From: Nocardia aurea
GTDB taxonomy: Bacteria; Actinomycetota; Actinomycetes; Mycobacteriales; Mycobacteriaceae
Assembly: GCF_003123685.1 (NCBI RefSeq)
Contig: NZ_QCYJ01000103.1
Span: 806,001-870,000 of the forward strand
Direction: 5' to 3'
DNA length: 64,000 nucleotides
Each line of letters begins with the position of its first letter. The stretch's first letter is position 1. Under the pieces are notes generated by a model, which ran no database searches, had not been told where the DNA came from, and saw only the letters and a program-made list of their open reading frames with translations. Position numbers and translations under genes: made by a program. Positions 6,699-15,003 of this stretch are shown piece by piece.

Positions 6699-7610
6699 AT
6701 GTCCCTCAACTCCTGCGCACGAACCGCACTCGTCTGCGTGATCGCGCTCGGCCCTCTCGTCTTCGCTTCCGGGCATGCTGTCGCTGACGGCCCCGACTGT
6801 CGCCCGTTGGTGATCGGTGTCGGCGGCAACGGTGAACGCGCCAACACCAATTTCGGGCGGCCGACGATCGTCGGTGACATGCTCGAAGCCGAAGCGGCAC
6901 AAGGCAACCGGGTCGAAGCGCTCGACTACAAATCCTCGGTGTGGCCTACCGGTCCGTACACGAAGGACGAGTCTGTCAACGATGGCCGCGCACGCCTGCA
7001 AGCCCGTGTCGCCGCCTATCGCGAGGAATGCCCCGGCGGACACGTCAAAGTCATCGGGCACAGTCTGGGCGCCGAATTCGCGGACCAGGCGGGCGCTGAC
7101 GAGGTAGTGACGTTCGGCGATCCGCGGCGTCCTGGCGGCATCTATGACGCGCTTCCAGGCATCATCCCGGGCATCTCCTCGCCTGGCCCGCGCGATCCTG
7201 CCTCGAATGTGACGACCGTCTGCCACGAGTTCGATGCGATCTGCGATTCCCCCGCGCCCTGGTCCGATCCTGCGAAGTTCGTTCAGGGCTGGGCTGGCTA
7301 TGCGCTCGGCTGGCATTACTACGCGCCGGACGAGGCCGATGGACTGCCGCCCGGTGACTATCTGGTGGATCGTCCCGCACCTATCCCGTGGCTGCCCGAA
7401 TCGACACCGACAGGCATCCCGGACGCACCCACCGCGCCGCTGCCGACATGGGAGCCCGGACCGCTGCCGTCGTTCGAACTGCTCGACCCCGGACCGTATC
7501 GGCCCACACCGCTGTCGGCGTGGATCCCGGATGAGGTTGAAGCGTTCCTGCCGCCCGAGGTCAACAACTTCGTTCCACCTCCGCTGCCCGCGATCCCGCC
7601 GATTGGATGA
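6699..7610 (+). CDS. Secreted cutinase/PE-PPE-like serine esterase (LysB candidate)
   Basis: This 303-residue protein has a signal peptide (TALVCVIALGPLVFASGHAVA, cleavage near residue 30). An alpha/beta-hydrolase core follows, with nucleophile motif GHSLG, a probable acid in FDAICDSP and a probable catalytic His in ALGWHYY. The last 90 residues are Pro-rich. ATG 6699 follows a GGAGG site. Cutinase-fold esterases of phages infecting mycolate-bearing hosts (LysB) cut the mycolate-arabinogalactan ester. That role is plausible, but LysB usually sits beside the endolysin, lacks a signal peptide and has GYSQG. A cargo esterase is the alternative. Confidence 0.7.
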   Translation: MSLNSCARTALVCVIALGPLVFASGHAVADGPDCRPLVIGVGGNGERANTNFGRPTIVGDMLEAEAAQGNRVEALDYKSSVWPTGPYTKDESVNDGRARLQARVAAYREECPGGHVKVIGHSLGAEFADQAGADEVVTFGDPRRPGGIYDALPGIIPGISSPGPRDPASNVTTVCHEFDAICDSPAPWSDPAKFVQGWAGYALGWHYYAPDEADGLPPGDYLVDRPAPIPWLPESTPTGIPDAPTAPLPTWEPGPLPSFELLDPGPYRPTPLSAWIPDEVEAFLPPEVNNFVPPPLPAIPPIG

Positions 7611-7879
7611 CGATGACCGACACTGGCTCGATTGGTTGGCGGGATTACCTTCCTCATGACTGGAATCTGTGGGCGACGATCGACGTCCGTGCGATGGCCG
7701 AACTGACTGGCCGTCCGGTGACCGAAGTTCTGGTTCTGACCCACGAGCAGTACACAGAACGGCTCAAGAGTTTCGACGGCGTAACTTGGTTCGCTGCACG
7801 TGAACTCGTCGCGTCCAAGATCCTCGAAGCGGCACAGGAAAGTCTGGCAAAGACGAAGGCGGCTGTGAATGCCGCCTGA
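7607..7879 (+). CDS. Small hypothetical phage protein
   Basis: A 90-residue protein whose start overlaps the esterase stop (ATGA); a second ATG at 7613 is also possible. The C-terminal half is a predicted long helix (ARELVASKILEAAQESLAKTKAA). No family recognised. It overlaps the downstream redoxin gene by 11 bases. Confidence 0.6.
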   Translation: MTMTDTGSIGWRDYLPHDWNLWATIDVRAMAELTGRPVTEVLVLTHEQYTERLKSFDGVTWFAARELVASKILEAAQESLAKTKAAVNAA

Positions 7880-8123
7880 CGTCACTCTCTACTCCAGCCC
7901 TGGTTGCCAGCCCTGCAAGGCGACAGCCCGCAAGCTCGACCAGCTCGGCATCGCGCACGCACGCATCGACGTCACCGAGGATCCTGATGCGCTCGCCTAC
8001 ATCAAAGGGCTCGGCTACACAGCAGCGCCCGTTGTCGTCGCAGGCGAAGACCATTGGACCGGATTCCGGCTCACCAAGATCGAAGCGTTAGCGGCTTCCA
8101 TGCGGCCCCAGGTCGACGAATAA
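7869..8123 (+). CDS. NrdH-like glutaredoxin
   Basis: An 84-residue thioredoxin-fold protein with the CQPC active site at residues 13-16 after VTLYSSPG, a cis-Pro segment TAAPVVV and the C-terminal WTGFRLTKI block typical of NrdH redoxins. These reduce class I ribonucleotide reductase, and phages carry them to support dNTP supply. No ribonucleotide reductase is present in the window. Confidence 0.85.
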   Translation: MPPDVTLYSSPGCQPCKATARKLDQLGIAHARIDVTEDPDALAYIKGLGYTAAPVVVAGEDHWTGFRLTKIEALAASMRPQVDE

Positions 8124-8145
8124 CCCCCACAACATCGGAGGCCAA

Positions 8146-8307
8146 ATGAAATTCCGACTCAGCCTGTGGCCTCCAAAGCTCGAACTCGAAACCCAACAGA
8201 TCGAACAGGTTTCGACCATCGACCTCATGGCCGCCATGCTGCAAACCATGTCGCAGATACCGTTCTTCCAGGCCGTCATGATCGCGGAGGCAGAGGGCGA
8301 AGAATGA
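8146..8307 (+). CDS. Very small phage protein (53 residues)
   Basis: The ATG at 8146 is preceded by ATCGGAGG, a good ribosome site. The peptide begins MKFRLSLWPPKLE and contains a Met-rich helix (LMAAMLQTMSQIPFFQAVMI) ending in acidic residues. It overlaps the next gene by four bases (ATGA), which supports it as a real coupled gene. Function unknown. Confidence 0.6.
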   Translation: MKFRLSLWPPKLELETQQIEQVSTIDLMAAMLQTMSQIPFFQAVMIAEAEGEE

Positions 8308-8591
8308 TCACCACGTTCCGTGCCCGAATCCGGGCGTGGCATCTGTGGCTGATCGTCGGCACCGTCGTGGCCGTAGCCGAAGAGATCGCACCGACGGGCC
8401 AGTTGCTCAGCGAAGGCGTCGATCGGGCCATCGAACGGCACCCGATCCTTGTGCGGGCGGCGATCATCATCACCGCCCTGCACCTCGTCAACTGGCTACC
8501 CGCCCGCGTCGACCCGCTGGCTCACATCCCGGGCGCTCGAAAGCGACTCGACATAACGGTTCACCGCCTGGTTCGCACCCTGCCTCGATAG
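8304..8591 (+). CDS. Small membrane-associated phage protein (DUF7427-like)
   Basis: A 95-residue protein with two hydrophobic segments (WHLWLIVGTVVAVA and ILVRAAIIITALHLVNWL) and the pattern GQLLSEGVDRAIERHP followed by HLVNWLPARVDPL. This matches my memory of a common actinophage membrane family (DUF7427). The 3' end overlaps the opposite-strand helix-turn-helix gene by 96 bases. Possible roles include membrane anchoring or host interference; none is shown. Confidence 0.6.
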   Translation: MITTFRARIRAWHLWLIVGTVVAVAEEIAPTGQLLSEGVDRAIERHPILVRAAIIITALHLVNWLPARVDPLAHIPGARKRLDITVHRLVRTLPR

Positions 8592-8753
8592 GCCCGCAGC
8601 GACCGCCAAAACCTCCCACGTGAACGGCTTCCCCGTGCACGGATCGACCACCTCCCGTAGGCGCGCGATCTCCGCGCCACGCCCAGCCTGCACCTCCGCG
8701 TCCATCTGCGCATAGAAGTGCAAATGACGCAACAACTCGTCCCGAGCTTCCAT
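8496..8753 (-). CDS. Small helix-turn-helix regulator on reverse strand
   Basis: An 85-residue protein with an N-terminal helix, the segment DPCTGKPFTWEVLAVAAGLS and a clear helix-turn-helix end (AAGLSRQGANQAVNRYV). ATG 8753 is preferred over an upstream in-frame start that lies in the operator. A 10-bp-arm palindrome at 8773-8802 lies just upstream, suggesting autoregulation. The gene diverges from the terminase operon, so it may regulate it. The 96-base antisense overlap with the previous gene is unusual and slightly lowers confidence. Confidence 0.6.
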   Translation of the reverse strand: MEARDELLRHLHFYAQMDAEVQAGRGAEIARLREVVDPCTGKPFTWEVLAVAAGLSRQGANQAVNRYVESLSSARDVSQRVDAGG

Positions 8754-8772
8754 GCCACCAGCGTACACCGAG

Positions 8773-8802
8773 TTACATCGCACCGGTTGGTATGCGACGT
8801 AA
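8773..8802. promoter_or_regulatory. Palindromic operator between divergent genes
   Basis: TTACATCGCA (8773-8782) and TGCGACGTAA (8793-8802) are complementary at nine of ten positions around a ten-base centre. Read on the reverse strand, the 3' arm TGCGATGTAA includes the GATGTAA motif also seen in other putative phage promoters (351, 40198, 44371). The stretch 8803-8968 before the terminase operon shows no gene. Confidence 0.5.
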
Positions 8803-8968
8803 AATGATCACGGCGAGTTCGCTTCCACGCGCACGGCAAGACGCACATCTCTTGCCCCACCTCGGACACCTCCGAGCAGTGGCCCACACCCGGCTCGCCC
8901 AGGCGGCAGCCGCGACCCCCACCCGAACGCGCACGGCCAGGAGCCGCCGCAGTTCCTGGAGGCACCCC

Positions 8969-9490
8969 ATGCCACGACGCACACCCGTACCCATCTCCAC
9001 CCAAGTCGAAACGCAGCAACGCCGCGCCTTCGTCCTCGCCGAACGGCTCGCAGGCAAAACGCAGCAGCAGATCGCGGACGAACACGACTTCTCCAAACAA
9101 AACGTGAGCCGCTGGATCAAAGAGGCTGTTGCAGGCATCACCCGCGAGAATGCCGAGGAATATCTCAGCCTCGAACTCAACCGGCTCGACGCCATGCACG
9201 CAGCCATCTGGCGCAAAATCGTCGACCCCGAAAACGACGAAGAACGCAAAGCCCAAACGTGGCTGATCGACCGGGCACTCGCCATCATGGACCAGCGCGC
9301 ACGACTCACAGGCACCTACAAGGCCGCCGAACTGCGTGCCATCGCCGAAGCCAAGGGCGGCGTCGCTTCCGAAACGGTGTCGATGATCGGCAGCTTCTTC
9401 GGCAAGCTCGAAGAACTCGTTGCCGCCGACACGCTCACCAACGGCATCGAAGCCGCAACCGACCCCGAAGACATCGGCGACGAAGAGTGA
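8969..9490 (+). CDS. Terminase small subunit
   Basis: The 173-residue protein recognises phage DNA for packaging. The start is ATG 8969, with TGGAGG upstream; the longer frame from 8792 is Arg-rich shadow. The N-terminal region has a helix-turn-helix (GKTQQQIADEHDFSKQNVSRWI), followed by helical oligomerisation segments and an acidic tail (DPEDIGDEE). It overlaps the large subunit by four bases (GTGA). The position immediately before a Walker-containing terminase makes the call firm. Confidence 0.85.
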   Translation: MPRRTPVPISTQVETQQRRAFVLAERLAGKTQQQIADEHDFSKQNVSRWIKEAVAGITRENAEEYLSLELNRLDAMHAAIWRKIVDPENDEERKAQTWLIDRALAIMDQRARLTGTYKAAELRAIAEAKGGVASETVSMIGSFFGKLEELVAADTLTNGIEAATDPEDIGDEE

Positions 9491-10794
9491 TACTCGACAA
9501 CCTTCCGTTGTCGCGCAAACAAATCGTCTCCATCGTCGAATCCCGACGCTACCGAGTGTCGATCTGGTCGGGCGCCGTCCGCTCCGGGAAGACGATCGCG
9601 AGCATCCTGGCGTTCTACGACGCCATCGTGAACGCCCCCGACAGTGGCCTGATCCTGATCTGCGGTCGCACACTCCAAACGATCGAACGCAACATTCTGG
9701 AGCCGATGCAAGACCCGGCAGTGTTCGGGGCGTGGGCGAGCGAAGTGCATCACACGCGCGGCTCCAACGTCGCTGTGATCCTCGGCCGCACCGTGCATTT
9801 GATCGGTGCCAGCGATGTGCGCGCGGAAGGCAAACTCCGCGGCCTCACTGCCTGCCTCGCCCTCGTGGACGAAGCGACGCTACTGCCGGAATCGTTCTGG
9901 ACACAGCTGCTCGCCCGCCTGTCGGTGCCTGGTGCGCGATGCTTGGCGACAACCAACCCCGACAACCCCGCGCACTACCTGAAGGTCAACTTCATCGACC
10001 GTGCGGGCGAACGCGATATGCGTTTGCGCGCATGGGACTTCACCCTCGACGACAACCCGAGCCTGTCCGCTGAATACGTTGCCGCGATCAAAGCCGAGTT
10101 CACCGGCCTGTTCTACCTGCGCAACATCCTCGGCCGCTGGGTCGCCGCAGACGGCGCAGTCTTCGACATGTGGGATCCCGACGTGCACGTCATCAAATGG
10201 GATGACCTGCCCGCTATGCGCTGGATATTGGGTGTGGGCGTCGACCACGGCACTACCAACCCGACACACGCGGTTATGGTGGGCCACGGCATCGACGACG
10301 TCCTGTACTGCATGGACGAATGGCGATACAAGGCCAACAACCGCGAAGCCCGCTGGACCAACGTGCAGTTGTCGAACGGGTTGCGCGGCTGGCTGGCCGG
10401 CGCGCATCATCCCAGCCAGGATCCCGACAGCCCCGACCCGTTCCGCGGGTACGTGATTGTTGACCAGTCCGCCGCCGACTTCCGAGTGCAGCTGCAACAG
10501 GACGGGTTGACCACCCATTCGGCGAAAAAAGAAGTGCTGTACGGGATTCGGACGATGACGGCGCTGATGGCTGCCGGGAATCTGAAGTTCACGGACCGCT
10601 GCCCGGAGTTGCTGAAGGAAATCCCGGGTTATGTCTGGGATACGAAGGCGACCGAGAAGGGCAAGGACGAGCCGATCAAGCTGAACGATCACGGCATCGA
10701 CTCGACTCGCTACCTTCTGGCAACTACTGAGCGTAAATGGCGCAGGCAAGTGAAACTCGCCGGATATTCAACACCCGAACTCACGGCAGCATAG
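9487..10794 (+). CDS. Terminase large subunit
   Basis: A 435-residue packaging motor. Walker A is SGAVRSGKT (28-36) and Walker B is CLALVDEA with D128 and E129. A TTNPDNP coupling motif follows. The C-terminal nuclease domain shows GVGVDHGTT, YVIVDQSAAD and DHGIDSTRY, whose acidic residues fit an RNase H-like metal site. The GTG start at 9487 overlaps the small-subunit stop. It docks on the portal and translocates and cuts DNA. The DNA-end type cannot be judged from this. Confidence 0.93.
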   Translation: MILDNLPLSRKQIVSIVESRRYRVSIWSGAVRSGKTIASILAFYDAIVNAPDSGLILICGRTLQTIERNILEPMQDPAVFGAWASEVHHTRGSNVAVILGRTVHLIGASDVRAEGKLRGLTACLALVDEATLLPESFWTQLLARLSVPGARCLATTNPDNPAHYLKVNFIDRAGERDMRLRAWDFTLDDNPSLSAEYVAAIKAEFTGLFYLRNILGRWVAADGAVFDMWDPDVHVIKWDDLPAMRWILGVGVDHGTTNPTHAVMVGHGIDDVLYCMDEWRYKANNREARWTNVQLSNGLRGWLAGAHHPSQDPDSPDPFRGYVIVDQSAADFRVQLQQDGLTTHSAKKEVLYGIRTMTALMAAGNLKFTDRCPELLKEIPGYVWDTKATEKGKDEPIKLNDHGIDSTRYLLATTERKWRRQVKLAGYSTPELTAA

Positions 10795-10867
10795 AAACAT
10801 TGACGAATTTGGAGATTGACGCACTCGATAAGATCTAGTAAAGCGATCGAGAATATCGGAGGCGTCA

Positions 10868-11119
10868 ATGTCCCTCGCAGATGACTTGCAAACCCACTAC
10901 GAGCAGCAAACAGTTGCGAAGCAGTGTGGCACAGGCGTGTGGTTCGCGAGCCAAAGCGAACGCGACGCCAATGCATTCGCCGAATTCCTTGCGCGAGGCG
11001 GTGCTGTATCGCATCTGCATCAACTCGCCGTCAAAAACGGGTGCCCGATCGCTGAAACGCAATTCCGGCGACACTGCCGAAAACGATGCTCCTGCTACCG
11101 ACTGGAGAACGCAGCGTGA
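10868..11119 (+). CDS. Small phage protein with RHxxxCxC end
   Basis: An 83-residue protein preceded by TCGGAGG. It has a helical core, the segment LHQLAVKNGCPIAETQFRRH and a C-terminal RKRCSCY, a pattern I associate with small DNA-binding proteins near actinophage terminases. Its first seven residues, MSLADDL, are the same as those of the next gene (apart from the start codon), hinting at partial duplication. GTGA overlap with the next gene. Confidence 0.65.
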   Translation: MSLADDLQTHYEQQTVAKQCGTGVWFASQSERDANAFAEFLARGGAVSHLHQLAVKNGCPIAETQFRRHCRKRCSCYRLENAA

Positions 11120-12258
11120 GCCTCGCAGACGATCTCGCAGCACAGCCGACCGCGGTCGAAACGCAGCATCGTCCCCGCACCGAATACGACGGGCGGTCCG
11201 GTGGCTTCATCCAGACCGGCGCGCTCCCCGAGGAGCCTTCGTCGTTCACGGAGCTGCTGGAGCAGTTCGGCTACGATCCCGACGAAGTGCAGATCGTCGG
11301 CGCGCCCAGGATCTCTCGCTGGCAAACACAATCGGGGGACTGGCTCGCGGCCTACCGCTTCCGGATCGAACCGAAAGCCCCCGCGTCGATAGTCGATGAC
11401 CTGCTATCTCGAATCGATCAGTGGACGACACACCAGCCCGTCGCGGCTGTTGGCCCGCACGTGTTCAACCTTCAGTGCAGCGATTTACAGATTGCCAAGG
11501 TAGACAACGGCGGCACCGACACCATCGTCGAGAAGTTCCTCGAAACCGTCGACCGCGCCGTGACCGAATATCGAGCGCTGTCCTCCCGTGGACTCGCTGG
11601 CGTGCACATCATGTTCCCGGGTGACTGCATCGAGGGAAACCAGAGCCAAAACGGCGCGAACTGGTGGCGCACAGAACATCCCGTCACCACTCAAACGCGG
11701 ATCCTACGCCGCCTCATGCTGCACACCGTCGAGCAGTTCGCACCGCTGACCGATCAGGTGTGGATGTCGACCGTGAACGGAAACCACGATCAGGCGCAAC
11801 GGTTTCAAACGACCAACCCCGGCGACGGCTGGGCCACCGAGTGCGCCATCAGTGTCGCCGACGCCCTGAAGATGAACGCCGCCGCTTTCGGGCATGTCAC
11901 GGTCGAAGTGCCCGATCCCGAGCAAGGCTTCATGACGGTTGCCCGCGGCGACACCATTTTCACGATCGCCCACGGGCATCAATGGAAGGGCGGCGCCACC
12001 GCGCGCCATAGTCACGCCTTCTCATGGTGGTCGGATCAAGCCTTTCATCAGCAGAACCCCGCAGGTGCGCACGTGTTGGCGCATGGGCATTACCACACCT
12101 GGGCTGTCGAGACCGCGAAGGCTCGAACCCGGATCTGCTCACCAACTTTCGACGGCGGCTCGAACTACTACAGAGACCTGACCGGCGCTGAAGCGAAGCG
12201 CGGCGGACTCATCTACCTGACTCGCGGCGGCGAGGTGTCGAACCTCTCGCTCGTGTAA
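11116..12258 (+). CDS. Metallophosphoesterase
   Basis: A 380-residue calcineurin-like phosphoesterase: FPGDCIE (metal-binding Asp block), VNGNHDQ (GNHD), IAHGHQWKGG and LAHGHYHTW (C-terminal His pairs). GTG 11116 overlaps the upstream stop. Residues 1-110 form a separate N-terminal region (SLADDL start, FGYDPDEVQIVGAPRISRWQ) resembling an adaptor. Between terminase and portal such proteins are frequent in actinophages; substrate (DNA, RNA or nucleotide) is unknown. Confidence 0.85.
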   Translation: MSLADDLAAQPTAVETQHRPRTEYDGRSGGFIQTGALPEEPSSFTELLEQFGYDPDEVQIVGAPRISRWQTQSGDWLAAYRFRIEPKAPASIVDDLLSRIDQWTTHQPVAAVGPHVFNLQCSDLQIAKVDNGGTDTIVEKFLETVDRAVTEYRALSSRGLAGVHIMFPGDCIEGNQSQNGANWWRTEHPVTTQTRILRRLMLHTVEQFAPLTDQVWMSTVNGNHDQAQRFQTTNPGDGWATECAISVADALKMNAAAFGHVTVEVPDPEQGFMTVARGDTIFTIAHGHQWKGGATARHSHAFSWWSDQAFHQQNPAGAHVLAHGHYHTWAVETAKARTRICSPTFDGGSNYYRDLTGAEAKRGGLIYLTRGGEVSNLSLV

Positions 12259-12281
12259 ACAACCTTCATAGGGGGCGCCTC

Positions 12282-13910
12282 GTGCCGATGCCGGTATACA
12301 AAGGCGAATGGCCGCCAGCCCCCTGGTCGGAAGCCCAGGAATCCTACGACCTGCACAGCGCCTGGGCCAGTGGAGATACGGACGCGCTGGCGTCGTTCTA
12401 CACGCAATACCCTGACGGAAAACCGCCCAAGGTACGCGGCGCCCAGTACTCCAACGGGGTGGTCGGGCGCCTAGCGCGCTGGTTCTGGGGCCGCCCGCCG
12501 CAACAGGCAACCAAACGCCTACACGTCCCCGTCGCCGCAGACGTGGCCCGCACTAGCGCGGACCTACTGTTCGCCCACCCGCCGACATGGGTTTTGAGCG
12601 AAGGTGACGCCACCAATCTCAAAGCCGCACAAGCGCGCCTCGAACATTTACTCGGCGGCCCCGACGCTATCGCCACCTTCCTCGAAGCCGCTGAAACGCA
12701 AGCGTCCTTGGGAGGCGTCTTCTTGCGTTTGGTCTGGGACCGTGACGCCACCGACAAAGTGATGCTCACCGCCGTCGGACCTGATGCCGCAATCCCAGAG
12801 TGGCGGTACGGGCGCCTCGCCGCGGTCACGTTCTGGACAGTCGTCGCCGAGGGCAAGGACGGCACCTGGCGACACCTGGAACGCCACGAACCAGGTCGCA
12901 TCTTCCATGCTCTCTACGTCGGCGACGGCGATCACATCGGCCGGGCCATGCCGCTGGAGTCACTGGACTCGATGAAGTGGGCCGCGGATCTGGTCGACGG
13001 CGACAACTCGATTGCAACCAACGTTGAGGGCTTGACGGCCGCTTACGTGCCAAACGTTCGCCCGGCGAGGAAATGGCGCAACGTTCCCGGCCTGTCCTCT
13101 CTGGGGCGCTCCGATTTCGAGGGCATCGAGCACCTTTTCGACGCATTGGATGAGGCGTACAGCTCGTGGATGCGCGATCTCGATCTTGCGAAGGCGAGAT
13201 TGTTCGTGGCCGAGGCGGCACTGGAGAACCACGGCCCCGGCAAAGGCTCGTCGTTCGATCCCGAACAAGCGATCTTTACCGCTGTCCCCGGTGAGGCTTT
13301 GCTACCTGAGGACGGCCCGAACCAGTTGGTTCAGGCCCAACAGTTCCTGATCCGGCACGAGGAACATGCCGCGACGTGCCAGGAGATCCTGAACAGAATC
13401 CTGGTATCGGCTGGCTACAGTGTCGGCGACTTCGGTGACGACAAGATGGCTGCCGCGATGACCGCGACGGAAGTTGTTGCCCGTAAAGATCTTTCGAACC
13501 GTACGCGGGCGCGCAAAATCCTGTATTGGACTTCTGCGATGGCGCCTCTTGCCCGGACGATGCTCGCATTGGACCGTCTGATCTATCCCGAGGGCGACGC
13601 ATTCGAGATCAAAGCAGACCCGGAAATGAAGTTCCCAATCCGTGTCGACCAGGACCCGATGCAGCAGTCGACGACGTTCGCGAATCTGCGTGCTGCTCGC
13701 GCGATCTCGACTGAGCAGGTGGTGCGGGAACGCAACCCGAACTGGTCTGACACTCAGATCGATGAAGAGGTCGAGCGGATCAAGGCCGAGGACGAGTTGC
13801 AGGTTCCAGACCCGGATGGCGGCGATTTCGAGCCTGCCACGGAGGAGCCGCATAGCGACCTGCAAGGCGATGTCGATCCCGATGCCGAAGCGCTGGACGA
13901 GGCGGCCTGA
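12282..13910 (+). CDS. Portal protein (SPP1 gp6-like)
   Basis: A 542-residue protein with GTG start. Conserved portal features are visible: an N-terminal region with KRLHVPVAADVARTSADLLF, a central LESLDSMKWAADLV segment, and a long helical stem followed by an acidic C-terminal tail (PHSDLQGDVDPDAEALDEAA). It forms the dodecameric ring through which DNA enters and to which terminase and connectors bind. It ends in a one-base overlap (TGATG) with the MuF-like gene, the usual SPP1-type order. Confidence 0.9.
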   Translation: MPMPVYKGEWPPAPWSEAQESYDLHSAWASGDTDALASFYTQYPDGKPPKVRGAQYSNGVVGRLARWFWGRPPQQATKRLHVPVAADVARTSADLLFAHPPTWVLSEGDATNLKAAQARLEHLLGGPDAIATFLEAAETQASLGGVFLRLVWDRDATDKVMLTAVGPDAAIPEWRYGRLAAVTFWTVVAEGKDGTWRHLERHEPGRIFHALYVGDGDHIGRAMPLESLDSMKWAADLVDGDNSIATNVEGLTAAYVPNVRPARKWRNVPGLSSLGRSDFEGIEHLFDALDEAYSSWMRDLDLAKARLFVAEAALENHGPGKGSSFDPEQAIFTAVPGEALLPEDGPNQLVQAQQFLIRHEEHAATCQEILNRILVSAGYSVGDFGDDKMAAAMTATEVVARKDLSNRTRARKILYWTSAMAPLARTMLALDRLIYPEGDAFEIKADPEMKFPIRVDQDPMQQSTTFANLRAARAISTEQVVRERNPNWSDTQIDEEVERIKAEDELQVPDPDGGDFEPATEEPHSDLQGDVDPDAEALDEAA

Positions 13911-14884
13911 TGCCGTTGACCCCGTCGTTCGGTGATCGTCGCGCGGGTGTCGTGGTCGCACTGTATCGGCGGGCTGAACGCAAACTGCTGGAGGGCTTGG
14001 CGAAGGCTGTAGCGCCAGGTGTGGGCCATCTGCTGGTGTGGATGCGCAGACTCCTGTTGCGGTTCAGCCTCTACCGGTCGCAGGTGGATCGACTCATCGC
14101 CGACCTTGACCGCGAGATGGAACCCGCTGTCGTCGCAGCGCTTATGGGCGCATGGCGTGACGGGGTTTCCGCTGCCGCCGCCGATCTCGACGATTTCGAT
14201 GATGCCGCCGTTCCTGATGAACATGATTTGCGGCGTCTGATCGATGACACCTTGTCTGCCGTCCGCGAGACTCACCGCCACGTTCCAGGCGTCATGGGCA
14301 ACGTGTACCGCCGAATCATCGATGACGCGGTGCAGGCTGAACGGTCGGGCGCCAACATTGATCGAGCGCAGGCGGTGCAGCGCGCACTGGAGGCGTTCGC
14401 CCGCCGTGGCATCACCGGGTTTGTCGATGTGCGTGGCCGCCGCTATGACCTTGTGTCGTATGTAGAGATGGCTGTGCGGTCGGCTGTTTCGCGCGCGGAG
14501 ATCGACGGCTATTTCGCGCGCCTGGCGGCAGCAGGGCATGACTTGTTCGTCGTTTCTGATGTGGCGGGTTCTTGCCCGTTGTGCCGCCCGTTCGAGGGTC
14601 GAACCATTTCGATTACCGGGTCGACGGCTGGTGCGATCACCCGAGACAACAGTTCGGGCCGCACTGTCACTGTGACGGTCATGTGTTCGTTGGCCGAAGC
14701 ACGCGAACGCGGCCTCTTTCACCGCGCGTGCAGGCACACGCTCAGGGTGTGGACGCCAGATGACCCGACCCCACCCCGTGCGACACGAGTACCCGGAGAA
14801 ATCCGGGCACGCCGTCGACGGCAACGCGACCTGGCACGCCGAGTACGCGAACGCCAACGGATGGGTTTCATAGCCCAATCCTGA
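13910..14884 (+). CDS. Minor capsid / MuF-like head protein
   Basis: A 324-residue basic protein directly after the portal. The C-terminal half contains VSDVAGSCPLCRPFEGRTISI, then MCSLAEARERGLFHRACRH, the C-x-x-C plus HxxCRH arrangement of phage minor capsid protein 2 and MuF-type proteins. It ends in a very Arg-rich tail. Such proteins join the procapsid through portal interactions and may be ejected. No toxin domain is evident. Confidence 0.82.
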   Translation: MPLTPSFGDRRAGVVVALYRRAERKLLEGLAKAVAPGVGHLLVWMRRLLLRFSLYRSQVDRLIADLDREMEPAVVAALMGAWRDGVSAAAADLDDFDDAAVPDEHDLRRLIDDTLSAVRETHRHVPGVMGNVYRRIIDDAVQAERSGANIDRAQAVQRALEAFARRGITGFVDVRGRRYDLVSYVEMAVRSAVSRAEIDGYFARLAAAGHDLFVVSDVAGSCPLCRPFEGRTISITGSTAGAITRDNSSGRTVTVTVMCSLAEARERGLFHRACRHTLRVWTPDDPTPPRATRVPGEIRARRRRQRDLARRVRERQRMGFIAQS

Positions 14885-14915
14885 AATTCTTCCCGCCAAT
14901 TCTGGGCGGGTAATG

Positions 14916-14940
14916 ACCCCCGACCAGTTTCGGGGGTTTC
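14916..14940 (+). terminator. Intrinsic terminator
   Basis: ACCCCCGA (14916-14923) pairs with TCGGGGGT (14930-14937), followed by TT. A second small hairpin CCCGCC/GGCGGG lies just before at 14892-14909. It sits 30 bases after the MuF-like stop and may tune expression of scaffold and coat. Confidence 0.7.
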
Positions 14941-15003
14941 GTCATTTCAACACCGTTTCGGCCGGGTGCCATTCGGTGTTTCACACATGTCCGGGAGACA
15001 TTC

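Noticed and set aside
12398..12901. Long reverse frame opposite the portal gene
   Set aside because: It mirrors the codon periodicity of the portal gene, is rich in Arg/Ser/Pro and has no ribosome site; a shadow of GC-rich coding DNA.
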